From: Prinia subflava
Lineage: Eukaryota; Chordata; Aves; Passeriformes; Cisticolidae
NCBI RefSeq assembly: GCF_021018805.1
Contig: NC_086258.1
Span: forward strand, 11,615,100-11,679,099
Direction of reading: 5' to 3'
Length of the DNA: 64,000 nucleotides
Both the position numbers and the translations under genes were made by a program. Under the pieces are notes generated by a model that worked only from the letters and a program-made list of their open reading frames with translations, had not been told where the DNA came from and made no database searches. Shown piece after piece: positions 26,670 through 37,192 of this stretch. Every line of letters begins with the position of its first letter. Within the stretch, counting starts at the first letter, position 1.

Positions 26670-27777
26670 ATGGCCGCGGGCAGCTCCCCGCCCACGTTCC
26701 TGCTGCTGGGGGCGGCGGGCGGCGGGAAGAGCCTCCTGGTGCGGCGGCTGCGCCATATCCGTGGGCACGGGGGCACCGGGGCGGCGGGGAGGGGCGGGCC
26801 GGCGGGGGGCGGGCCGGGGGCCGGGCCGGGGGCCGGGCCGGGGGCTGGACCGGGCGGGCCGGGGGCTGGACCGGGGGCTGGGCGGACCGCGCCCCCGTTC
26901 CCGGAGCCGCGGTGTCCTTAACGCGAGGCACAGCTGAGCGCCGAGGAGCCCGCGGAGCTGGGCGAGCCCCCGGCCACGCTGCCCACGGTAGGTGCGGCCC
27001 GGCGGGCCCGAGGGGCACCGGGACGGCCGAGGGGCTCCGGGGCACGGCCGCACCCAGCCGGGCGCCTGTCCCGCAGGTGGGCACCAACCTGACAGACCTG
27101 CGGCTGCCGCAGAAGGTCACCGTGCGGGAGCTGGGCGGCTGCATGGGCCCCATCTGGCCCAGCTACTACGGCGAGTGCAGCGCTCTCCTGGTGAGCAGCG
27201 CTGGGAACCCGTCCCGGGGCCGCGGACGCGGCGAGAGGGCCTGCCAGGGCTGGGGCTTTGTCCCGTGCTGGCATTTCCCTCCTCCGTGCCCTGCTCTGGT
27301 CCAGCCTGGCCGGGGTTGCTCTCGGCACACCCGCACCCCGCTTTCCCTTCTTCCCTCTAGTTCGTGGTGGATGCCTCCAACCCCACGCAAGTCTCCTCGT
27401 CCTGCATCCAGCTGCTCTCTGTCCTCTCTGCAGAGCCGCTCGCCTCGGTGCCCGTCCTGGTCCTCTTCAACAAGATGTGAGGAGGGTCACCCGAAGCGTG
27501 GGGGTGCAGGGAGCAGCGGCTGTGCTTTGCTGCTCTGAGCCGGGGCTGGGCCGGGCAGGGGAGCCCTCGTGCGTGGCTGAGGCAGCTCTCCTCTCCCCAT
27601 TGCAGTGACCTGCCCTGCTACATGTCACTGGTGGAGATGAAGTCGCTGTTCCGCATGCAGGACATCGTGTCCTGCGCCACGCAGCCCATCACGATGCTGG
27701 AGACCAGCGCCCGCGACGGCACCGGCCTGGCCGCTGTCCTGCAGTGGCTTCGGAGCGCGCTCAGAGAGCCCTGCTGA
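26670..27777 (+). CDS. ARL16: ADP-ribosylation factor-like GTPase 16
   Basis: This is a small, divergent ARF-family GTPase; the mammalian protein is linked to Golgi-to-cilium traffic and to RIG-I inhibition. Exons: 26670-26754, 26932-26987, 27077-27190, 27361-27476, 27606-27777, giving 180 residues. The P-loop GAAGGGKS is at 14-21, VGTNLTD follows at 48-54, and the NKID base-specificity motif is at 122-125. As in other ARL16 proteins the switch II WDxGGQ is replaced by RELGGCMGPIW, and no myristoylatable Gly2 is present. Introns 2-4 are GT-AG. Intron 1 is in frame only if spliced as AT...AC (26755-26931) with a U12 branch motif. The human N-terminus is longer, and no equivalent extension was found here. 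Confidence 0.92.
26780..26890 (+). repeat. GGGCC-rich tandem repeat in ARL16 intron 1
   Basis: Iterations of a unit close to GGGCCGGGGGCC, with CT/GGACC variants, fill most of the 177-base intron. Clustered G-runs give strong G-quadruplex potential on the plus strand. Confidence 0.6.
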
Positions 27778-27920
27778 GCCCAGCCCTGCCAGGCCCGGGC
27801 CAGAGCAGCACGGTCCTGCCACAGGAGGAGTGAGGGAGCAGCTGCCCAGCCTGGGGCTGGCAGCAGAGCCCAGGACAGTGCCTGGGGCTGTTGATGAACT
27901 GGATCCCCGTGGGACTTCAC

Positions 27921-27926
27921 AGTAAA
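27921..27926 (+). terminator. ARL16: ARL16 probable polyadenylation signal (AGTAAA)
   Basis: AGTAAA, a common single-base variant, lies 144 bases after the stop codon. No AATAAA or ATTAAA occurs on the plus strand before the TMC6 3' end. Confidence 0.45.
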
Positions 27927-27939
27927 ACTCCCACCAAAC

Positions 27940-28600
27940 TGTCCAGGCTGGTGCTTAGGGGGAAACCCTGGGCCTTTGGGGTAGGGACAAGCAGAAACCA
28001 CAGAGGCCAGATCGTGCTGGCACCTCCAGGCACAGGAGGGGTGGAGGCCCTACAGGGGGGCTGGAGGCTGCAGCAGCACCTGAACTAAGCAGGGAAGCTG
28101 CCCTGTGCCCACACCACTAAGAGAGTCTGTCTGTGCTGATAACTTGTCACAAGGATGGCCCAGCCCAGCTGTGCAGGCAGCTGCCTCAGCTTGCCCTGGT
28201 GCCAAGTCATGGGGTGCTGGTGGCTGCCTGTGCCTGGCACACGCCACAGCACACCCTGCCCGGGGCTGTCAGCGCTGTGGCACCGGGGCAGCTGCCATCC
28301 CAGGGCCTGGAGCTGCCAACACCATGGAGGGGAGTGGCCCTTGGTGCTGGGGGCTGCAGCTATCGCACCGTGAAGGTGAATGGCAGGGGGGGTGGCAGTG
28401 CCCTTTGCTCCAGGTCAGTGTGGGCTGAACTGGGCTCTGGCCCAGGCAGCCCCATGGGAAAGCAGGTGGTGCCAAGGAGCCCGAGCACACCCTGACACTG
28501 CTGCTGAGTCACCACCACGAACGGCACTGACACACCAACCCCACCTGCCTGCTTCCAGCCCAACAGGTCCACACACCAGCCAGAGCACTCCTGCACAGCA
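27940..28600. other. Intergenic spacer ARL16-TMC6
   Basis: About 650 bases lie between two convergent gene ends. No coding exon or repeat was recognised. In human these flanking genes are several Mb apart, so this spacer marks a rearrangement between lineages. Confidence 0.5.
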
Positions 28601-28604
28601 GCGC

Positions 28605-28610
28605 TTTAAT
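28605..28610 (-). terminator. TMC6: TMC6 polyadenylation signal ATTAAA
   Basis: ATTAAA on the minus strand, about 880 bases after the stop codon, is the best signal between TMC6 and ARL16. Confidence 0.55.
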
Positions 28611-29489
28611 GGGCCAGGTCAGCTTGAGCCCACAGGGTCCCTGCCCAGCACAGCACTCGGCATCGCCGTGATCCTTCCAAGTCCGTCCCGCCAGCCAGTG
28701 CAGGGGGTGCAGGGCTGCAGGGGTGGCCCAGTGACCTTGTCTGTGGGACTGCAATCAGGCAGCTGCTCTCCTGGTGAGCCAGGCTGCTGGAGCTGGGTCC
28801 ATGCCTGGCAGCTCCTGCCTCCACACTTGCTGTCCCTAGGCAGTGTGAAGGTTGTCGTGGAGAAAGCTCCATGGTCCCCAAAGGATTCTGGAAACAGCCC
28901 AGGGCACACTTGGAGGAAGGAGAGCTGAAGAGCTGTTCTCTGTAAGCAGTGAGCCCTCACAGAGCAGGGTTGTGCTGGTGAGGCAGTCCTGCATGGAGCT
29001 GTGCCCTGGGGTGTGAGAGCAGTCCTGGGCCTGTACCTACTGCATCCCAGCAGCTCCAGGCAGCAGGAGCACCTGCATCCCTGCAATGCAGCATTCCCGG
29101 TAACATGCCCCAATGGGTCCTTGGCCATGGCAAGAGGGGAGGATCTTCCCCAGCACTCCGTGGTCCCCCAGCTTCCAGCAGTGCATTGTGATGGACAGAT
29201 TCAATCCCAGCTGCAAGCAGAGTCCAGTCCATCCCATTGCTTCCTGCGGAGCTTGACACTAAAAGGACAGAGTCCCTAAGATCCCATGTGGGAGAAGGGA
29301 CTCTTGTCTCATCTCTCTCCACATTCTAGTCTCAGACCTGCCTCCCTTCTCTTCTGTGTCCCTGGTCTCAATAACACCAAGGATCATGCATCCCTTGGGA
29401 CACGCAGAGGAGCAACCTTGCACATGGCTGAGGTCTGGGTGCCCTGGCAGCCCGTCCCCAGTGCCCTCTGTGGTGGCCTCACCTGGGAC

Positions 29490-32400
29490 TCAGGAACGTC
29501 TGTGTCTCTGCTCGTAAACGGAGTGAAGCTTCTGAATGAGAAATACCTTATCTTCCCCTTCCTGCAACATCAGAGACAGTGCAGTGAGGCTGAGTGGTGG
29601 CACTGCTGGGGCCAGAGCCTGAACTGGCAGTCCTGGGGCTGGACCAGGCTGTGAGGCAGCAGGGACAGGTGGGGCAGTGCTCACGCACGTTGGCAATCTG
29701 CTCCTGGAGCAGGCAGATCACCCTCTGGCGGCCTCTGACCACCTGGATGTTGAAGTAGATCACAGCTCTGCAATGACAGCAGGACGGGATGGTGGCAGCC
29801 AGGCAGGAAGCTGAGGGACACTGTGCTCCTGGCACTGGGATGGGGCACAGGGCTCTGGAGTGACACCTTGGCTCCCAGCCCCGCTCAGGGCCGTGACAGC
29901 AGGACCCTAAAAGCAAGGGCCTGGGGTTCAGCCTTGGGCTTTGGTCCACACTCACATCAGGGCCACGGACATGAAGAACAGGAGCCAGGTGTTCTCCAAC
30001 AGGTGCTGGTAGACCCAGGCAAACCAGGTGATGTTGGGGTTGGACTTCTCCAGCACTAGCACCCAGCTCTTCCCTGACTTGTAGATGGTTTCCAGCCCCC
30101 GGAAGGGACCACAGATTTCTGATGGCTGCACCCTGAGCAAACAGACCAACAGGACATTCAGAGCAATGGGCTCTGAGCAACTACTGGTCCCAGTCCAGGG
30201 CACTGCCTGTCTCAGCTGTCCAGCTCTCCAGGGACCCAGCCTCACTGTCCCCAGCATCCCCAGGGCTGGGCGAGGGAGTCCTCATCCCTACCTCCTGCTG
30301 CAGGAACAGCTGGAGGAAGTGAGCAGGGGCCAGCAGCAGCTCCCTTGCCTGGGGCAGCACCTCAGGCCTGCAGCTGGGGGATGCCAGGGACAGGGGCCAT
30401 GAGGTCCCCAAGCCCTCCTCCTCCAGGCAGCTGGCAGTCCTGTGCCCTGAGCTGTGGCCTCGTGGGTACTCACGACCAGATGGTGTAGGAGATGAAGGCA
30501 GCTGCACCCAGGAAGGAGGGGAAGCACAGCAGGGTGATGAATATGGTGCTCATGCGTGATGCTTGCCAGGGCTTGCTGGGGGACTGGCAGTTCCGCATCA
30601 GGCTGGTCTGTGGACAGGGAGCAGTGCCCTGTGGGCTGCCAACTCCTGGAGAGCAGGAGTCCCCACCCTGCTGTCCCCTCCCTCCCACCCACTGGGAGCC
30701 AAGTGAGCTCGGGGAAATCCTGTCCCCAGAAACCCCCACTCCGTTCCACAAGGACGAGGCTGCCCCGTGTGGCACCACTGCTGCAGCAGAGGCTGACGGT
30801 GGCAGGTCACTGCAGTTTCACCCCATGGGGAGCTCCAGGGGATGGGGAGAATCACACCTTTTTGATGTAGAACAACAGCAGCAGCTTCAGCATCTGCACA
30901 GCTGGCAGGAGCGGAGCGAAGACAACACCCAGCCTGGGAGTAGGGGAAAGATGAGCTTGCCTGGATCTGAGGGACTCTGTCCCATGGGGAGACAGTGGTG
31001 GGCACAGCTAGAGCACCCACAGGGCTCCTGGGGACTACAAGGCATTTGCCAGCAGGGGAAGGAGCCACACCAGGCAGACACATCTCACCAGGTCAGGGTC
31101 TGCCCATAGATCAACTCCAGCACATTTCGGGCAATATCAAACTCTGGCCTCTGCTTTGTCTTCAGCCTCTTCTCCAGGATTAGCCTGGGTAGAAGTGGAA
31201 CTCTGCTCTCACACTGCCTGGGGGAACTTCACACCCCACCTTCCCCCTCTGATGGCAGCAGAGCCTGGGTGCAGCAGACAGTGGGACCATGCAGGGATGC
31301 CACACTGATGGAGGGACATGTTCTGGGGTACGTTACCTCCAGATCAGCTCCCCGAAGAGCGTATCCAGCAAGGTGAATATGAAATCCATCACCATGAAGC
31401 GATACAGGTCCTGCCCCACACACGTCTCCCAGCACTGGGGAGACAATCAAGTGTGGCATAGAATCACAGAATGGTTTGGGTGGGGAGGAACCCTAAAGCT
31501 CATCTCTTTCCCCATCCTGCCATGGGCAGAGATACCCTTCCACTAGACCATGTTGCTCTGAGTCCTGTCCAACTGGGCCTTTAACAGTTCCAGGGATGGG
31601 GCACCCACAGCTTCTCTCAGAACCTATACCAACCCTCACCACCCTCACAGGGAAGATTTTCTTCCAGCTCCTTGCACAACCCCATGCTCAGCCAAGCCCT
31701 CCCTGGCCCTGAGGCAGTGGTGCTGACCTCCTCTGTCGAGCAGATAACGCTTCGGCTGAGCCAATGATAGCACAGCAGGATGAGAACTACTGTCTTCAGG
31801 AAGAGGTTCCTGGGGAGCAGGAGCAGTGCCAGAAGTCCCTGAGCCCAGGGGATGGAGGGGCCGAGCCTCCAGATGGAGTGCCTGGCCCCAAAGCCTCCCT
31901 GCCTGCCATAGGCACAGGTGCAGAACGCTCCCTCCACCACAGCCCCAGCCAGCCCACCTGATGATTGCCACGTAGACCTGTGTCACTGGGGAGTCCTGCT
32001 TCTCCCATACGGCCAGCAAGTTGTACAGGTGGGGCATCAAGGCATTGAGGAGGGACACCACGAGGGGCAGGACCAGCAGAATGGCTTCTTGCTGCCATCT
32101 CCCACTGTCCTGCGCTTGTTGCTCCCGCTGAACCTGGTGAGCAGGTTACTGGGGTGAGTGCACAGCTGCTGGCAGCCAGGTGTGGTATCTTTGGTGAGGG
32201 CAGCAAACGCCTGGGCCAGGGGCAGTGCTGCAATGGGGTTGACCCTGCCTCTCTCCCCAGTATCCCAGCCCTGTCCCTCCAACCCCAGGGCAGGGGATTG
32301 CAGGGCGAGAGGCGACACTCACCACGTGCATGTGCTCCGAGAAGTAGTGCACAGCCAGCACGCAGCCCAGCGCCGAGCCCAGTGCCAGGGCCCAGGCCAG

Positions 32401-35025
32401 CAGCCTTACGAGGCAGCGCCCCAGGCACTGGCAGCGGCTCTGGGAGTGGGAGCGGGAGCGCTGCTCCACCAGCAGCTCCTGGAAGAGAGCAGTGGCAGAG
32501 CTGCCAGATCCCACTTGGGTCCGGAGCAAGGTTTTGTCCTTGCAGGACCCAGAGGACAAAGCACTAGTGCAAGGTCGGGGTCTGGGGTGTTTTGCATTGC
32601 CCAGCTCCTCCACCTTCAATTGGGTGCAGATGTTCTCGCACTGCAGCTTCACCGAGCGTCTCTGGACCACCTTGAAGTCCCAGGTGCAGAAGACTTTGAT
32701 GGCCAATTCCCCTGTGGAGCTGCCCACGCTCTCCCGAAATGAGCAGGACACACTGCAGCGAGGGGAAGGGCATCAGGGATTGGGGCTAGTTGAAGGGGAA
32801 GGCTGGCAGTGCCACAGGTGCTGCTGACCCACCTGTACACCAGCAGGATGCAGGTGACAAGGAAGGAGACCCCAACACTGGACAGGTAGGCCAGTGGCAA
32901 GTTGTACGGGAGGAAGGGGGCTGTGTGGGGGCACAGGCTGCCCCTAGGACTGGAGGCGCAGGGGTCATTTAGGGTGACGTTGCTGTAGTAGCCGTAGTAC
33001 AGCAGTGAGTGTGTGAAGCAGCCCTGCAGGAAAGCGCACGATGGGGCCCACGGTGATCTCAGCAGTGCCTGCAGCTTCCTGCTCAGCCTGACACCTCTGT
33101 GCCAGCCTCAGGGACACAGAGCCCTGCGCTGGGGCAGCACCACCTTGTGCACCTACAGCACCAGTGGTCCTGGGGCCCAGGCTGTGCAAGGGCAAGAACT
33201 GGGGTATTATTACAGTGGGAAAGTGGGACTGCCCCCCAGGCTTGGTGCTGCCCCTGCCCGGGGGTGCCTGGGCCGTGCTTACCGCTCCTGTGAGGAGCTC
33301 GAGGCCAGTGAAGGGCTGGGGGCTGGCCGATGCAGGGGGGTACACAGCCTGCACGACCACCACGAAGGCCAGGAGGATGAAGAATGAAAAGAAGTTCAAC
33401 ATAAGGAGTGTCTTCAGGAAGAGGAAGTAGGAGAGGACACTGGAGCCAAAGCGGCCACCAATCTGCTTCAGGGCATAGTGCCAGGGCTGCGCAGTGCGGA
33501 GCAGGGAAAGGAGCCTGTGCCAGAGACCTCGGCAGCCCTGGGGAGAGGAAGATGGGGAGAGCAGTGGGGCAGGAGCCTGCACTGGAGCCCTCACAGCCTC
33601 TGTGCAGACCTGAGCCCCTGACTTACGAGGACAACGCAGACCTTGGACCAACCACAGGGTGAGAAGGGGTCCCAGTGACGGGCGTGCTGTCTCAGTGGGC
33701 CCCTCTGCCCGCTCAGCTGCCGCCTGCCCAGAGGAGAGGGGTGTCAGAGGGTACCACAGGTCCTGAGACACCTCTGGCTGTGGGAGTCCTGCCTAGCTGG
33801 TGCTGATGGAAGGGGTCCTACCGGAGGATGCGTTTCTCTGCCAGGCTGAGGGGCATGGTCAGCAGCATGTGGCTGCACTGGCTGGGTGAGACGCTCAGCA
33901 GCTCCGTCACCAGCAGACGCCGCTTCTCTGGGGCACAAGGGGCTCAGTGGGACACGGCCGGCCAGGTCATGGCATGCCTGTCCCTGACCCAGCATAGAGA
34001 CCGTGGCCAGCACTGCCTCCTGGCAGTCTGGGGGACCCTCACCTTCCAGCGTGGCCCTGGCAGGGTCAGTCTCCAGGTCGTACTGGCGCAGGCTGGGCCG
34101 TGCCGTGCGGCACAGCTGCTGTAGGGGTGGGCGGCTGCGCCGGCGCCGCAGCTGCGCCGTGCGGTTGCAGTACTGGGAGATGATGGCCCCAAGGTTGCGT
34201 CCTGTGGATCAGAGCAGGGGTTGGGAGGCTGTGGGAGAACGGGGCAGGCATGAGAGCTCCCCAAGGGGCTCTGGGACCTGGGGAAGGGTAGGAAAGCAGG
34301 TGGCACCTACCGATGGTGCGGCTGGGCATGCTGGCCAAGATTTGCAGGGAGGCAGAGGAGTAGCTGGGGTGCTCCTCACCTTGCCCAGGCTCTGGCCAGG
34401 GCACGGCACAGGCATCTGGAGTAGCCAAGCAGGCTGGAGACACTGGAAGGGGGAAGGCAGGATGCAGAGAGCCCATGGCTCATCCCTGCTGCTCTGCTCC
34501 AGCACAGAGGCTAGGTGTGTGCTCTTCCCAGAGTACCCCCTTCTCCAGGGATGCTTTCTGTGTTCACAGGATCTGGACTGCCCTGCTCTGCACTGGCCAA
34601 GGCATCACCAGGCTCCTACAAATGCTTTGGCCACAGCATCGACATGTGACACAGCTGGCCCAACAGAGGGACGGCCCTGGGCACACACACTGTCCCCAGC
34701 CTGCCCTGGCTAAGGCTGCAGCTCTTTACCTCTGCCCCTGTCCTGCAACTCCAGCTCCAGACCTGCCTCGATCAAGCTGCTCTGCTCCAGGATGAGCTGG
34801 TGGAATGAGGTGTGCAGGGCTCTCTCATTGTCTGGACTGGGCTCCTGGCTGCAGGAACACAGGGACATGGTGGACACACACCTGGTGCCTGCAGGGCACA
34901 AGGTCGTAGCCTCGTGCCCCTGGAATGGAGGACCCGGGCATGGCAGGGCAGCGGGGGGGTCACACTCACCCATCGCTCTCGGAGCCCTCGGGGACGTGGA
35001 GGGTGATGGAGGGCGGCTGAGACAT
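29490..35025 (-). CDS. TMC6: Transmembrane channel-like protein 6 (EVER1)
   Basis: This is a multi-pass membrane protein of the TMC family; mammalian TMC6 with TMC8 binds the zinc transporter ZnT1, and loss causes epidermodysplasia verruciformis. Nineteen coding exons: 34970-35025, 34730-34848, 34311-34442, 34043-34201, 33822-33927, 33627-33723, 33283-33537, 32833-33023, 32614-32752, 32323-32478, 31958-32133, 31728-31809, 31337-31434, 31089-31184, 30858-30933, 30474-30607, 29956-30132, 29689-29767, 29490-29561. They give 799 residues (human about 805). TMC6-specific stretches include [33 protein letters not shown] and [16 protein letters not shown]. The TMC signature [13 protein letters not shown] begins at about residue 557. 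The C-terminus is about 18 residues shorter than human. A CR1 lies in the intron before 31337-31434. The start-codon exon is preceded by an acceptor (CCTCGCAG|GATG), so a 5' UTR exon is likely. Confidence 0.95.
31457..31665 (-). mobile_element. CR1 fragment in TMC6 intron, sense orientation
   Basis: Read on the plus strand it begins CATAGAATCACAGAATGGTT and continues through complement phrases of the CR1 3' end (CCTGCCATGGGCAGAGATAC, CTTCCACTAGACCATGTTGC, GATGGGGCACCCACAGCTTC, ACCACCCTCACAGGGAAGA). It is a 5'-truncated copy lying in the same sense as TMC6. Its 3' terminus falls 22 bases before the acceptor of the exon at 31337-31434. Confidence 0.9.
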
Positions 35026-35026
35026 C

Positions 35027-36001
35027 CTGCGAGGCCGAGCGGGTCCCTCCTACACGGGCCCTGCCGTGGTCAGCAGACGGGCGCAGTGGCCCCGGCCCCC
35101 GCCAGCCCCCGCTTACCGCGGCTCTCCCGGTTTCCGCGGCTCCCAAGCGCTGCCGGCCTGGGGGGATGGAGCCGCAGCCGCTGCGTGCGAGCTCGGGGGC
35201 AGGCGGGAGCGCAGAGTCCGCTGGATTAAACTGGGACTAACCCTGGGTCCAGACCAAACAGGCGTCAGGAAGGAAGAGAGGGCGGATGGGGCGGTACCGC
35301 CGTCGAGCGGGTTCCGCCCGCCGTCCCGGGACCCTTCGGGTCAGGCACGAAGCCCCCGAGCGGTAGTCCCGGAGCTCGGCTCGGGAGCGCCCGGGCTGGC
35401 CCTAAGAGGACACGTGGGAGCAAAACCCCGAGCCCCGCACCGTGCTCCCTCGCCCGGTACCGTCTCCTCCGTCCCTCCTCCACCGCCCTCGGGCTCCGCA
35501 GCCCCCGCGGGGCGGGCTAAGGCTGCCTGGGGCAGGTGACCGCCCCGGGCTCCTCGTCAGGCCCCGCTCGCCCCGATACCGGGAGCCGACGGAGCCCCGG
35601 CGCTCCCGCCGCCGACTGTCCGTGCCGTGGCTCGCGCGGGTGCGGATCTGCGGGGAGGGCGGGGGCTACCGAGCCCTGTCCGTGCCGACCCTCTTTGCCG
35701 CCTGCCGGTACCGGAGGGAACTCCCCCAAAAGCCCCCGTTTCCCTTCGGCTGCGCTCACCGGGGCCCGTCGGCGGCTGAGGCGTGGGGCCGGCGCTCCCC
35801 GTCCCCCGTTACACCGGGGCGAGAGGAGGGACGGAGCGGGGCGGCGGGGGAGCACGGGGTGGGCCCGGAGCAGCGCTCTACGCCCGGGCGGGGGAGCCCC
35901 TGTCCCGCCGGACCGCGCCCGCCCCGCCCCGCCCCGGCGCCGCCGGACCCAAGGGCCGGCCCTCCCGGGGCGGTGCCGCGCAGCAGCGGCGGCGGAGCGC
36001 G
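35027..36001. promoter_or_regulatory. TMC6/SYNGR2 bidirectional CpG island
   Basis: About 975 bases separate the divergent start codons, and CpG density is high throughout. On the minus strand GCCGCG|GTAAGC ends a likely TMC6 non-coding exon at 35117, leaving a 90-base intron before the start-codon exon. A second minus-strand donor CCCCG|GTGAGC lies at 35760. No TATA box is evident. In human this position between the same two genes holds TMC8. Confidence 0.6.
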
Positions 36002-37192
36002 ATGGAGGGCGGCGGAGGCGCGTACGGGGCGGCCAAGGCCGGCGGTAGCTTCGACCTGGTGCGCTTCGTGCAGCAGCCGCAGGTGCTGGCGCGGATCGTC
36101 AGCGCGGTGAGTGGCGGCGGGACGGGACACGAGGGAGAGCCTGCGGGCCGGCGCCCCCCGCCCGCCGGGACGGGCAGCCCCCAGAGGGCTCCCCCAGGCC
36201 TCGGTGCCGCCCACCGGACATCGGCTCCGCCCCGCAGATCTTCGCCCTGATCGTGTTCTCCTGCCTGGTCGGGGATGGCTACACGAGCCGGCCCGAGGAC
36301 CCGCGGCTCTTCTGCGTCTTCAACGGCAACGAGGACGCCTGTCGCTACGGCATCGGCATCGGCGTCCTGGCCTTCCTCGCCTGCATCTTCTTCTTCATGG
36401 TGGACGTGTATTTCCCCCAGATCAGCAACACTACCGACCGCAAGTACCTGGTGCTGGCCGACCTGGGCTTCTCAGGTAGGGGCGCGGGGCAGGGCAGCGC
36501 CTCCCGGCCCACAATGGCCGCCGTGTCCCGTGACGTGGCCGCCGGTGCCTGGCGAAGGGAGTCGCTCCCGTCTGGCGCGGTGCCCGCGGGCCACGCGCTG
36601 CTGCTGCTGCTGCTGCTGCCGAGTGCCCGAGGAGCGGCTGCCCCTGGCCCGGTGCCTGCGCCAGCCCGCACGGTGGAGCGGGGCCTGGCCCGGGCACTGC
36701 CCAGGAGCAGCAGGACCAGCCCTGGCCCCTCATGCCGCTTCCCCCCTCCCCAGGTCTCTGGACCTTCCTGTGGTTCATCGGCTTCTGCTTCTTGACGAAC
36801 CAGTGGTCCTGGACACGGCCCCAGGATGTGTACATCGTAGCGGACTCTGCTCGTGCTGCCATCACCTTCAGCTTCTTCTCCATCTTCTCCTGGGTGAGTG
36901 AACCGCTCTGCCCCACTTGAGGGGAGTGCAGATGGGCCGACTGCACTCCACAGCCTGGAATGGCCTTAATCCTGCTCCCCCCTTCTCTCTGCAGGGACTC
37001 CTGCTCACCTTTGCTTACAAGAGGTACAAAATGGGAGTGGAGGACTTTCTTCAAAGCTATGCCGACCCCAGCCCAGAGGTTTCGACTCCCTACTCCAGCT
37101 ATCCCAACATCAGCCATGAGAGCTACCAGCAGCCACCCTTCACGAACACAGCAGAGGCCCCGGAGGGCTACCAGCCACCACCAGTGTATTGA
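36002..37192 (+). CDS. SYNGR2: Synaptogyrin-2 (cellugyrin)
   Basis: This is a ubiquitous four-pass MARVEL-domain protein of small cytoplasmic transport vesicles. Exons: 36002-36106, 36238-36475, 36754-36893, 36995-37192, all GT-AG, giving 226 residues (human 224). The N-terminal cytoplasmic part carries AGGSFDLVRFVQQPQVLAR. Hydrophobic segments follow at about residues 34-46, 75-95, 116-130 and 152-170. The cytoplasmic tail is tyrosine- and proline-rich and ends EGYQPPPVY. The start is the first ATG after the CpG island and matches the family. A (CTG)7 run lies in intron 2 at 36598-36618. It is divergent from TMC6 and convergent with TK1. Confidence 0.96.
36598..36618 (+). repeat. (CTG)7 microsatellite in SYNGR2 intron 2
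   Basis: Seven perfect CTG units lie within the intron between exons 2 and 3. They are short and uninterrupted, and the tract is probably length-polymorphic. Confidence 0.85.

Noticed and set aside
26754..26762. Canonical GT donor for ARL16 exon 1 (ATATCC|GTGGGC)
   Set aside because: It would leave the wrong phase for every AG acceptor before the conserved LGEPP-VGTNLTD segment; the AT-AC reading fits exactly.
25952..27538. Plus-strand open frame of over 500 codons across the HGS/ARL16 island
   Set aside because: It runs antisense through HGS exons 1-2 and out of phase through ARL16 introns; openness is due to high GC. Spliced ARL16 and HGS models fully explain the conserved protein segments.
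32614..32751. Assigning the TMC gene as TMC8
   Set aside because: The N-terminal [10 protein letters not shown] region, the overall length of 799 residues and the C-terminal [13 protein letters not shown] match TMC6; orientation relative to SYNGR2 alone would have been ambiguous.
32965..33771. Unspliced reading of TMC6 exons at 33283-33723 as one long exon
   Set aside because: A good donor (GTCCTC|GTAAGT) and acceptor (CCCCAG) lie inside, and the spliced frame in the upstream exon matches the TMC6 pattern better than the read-through frame.
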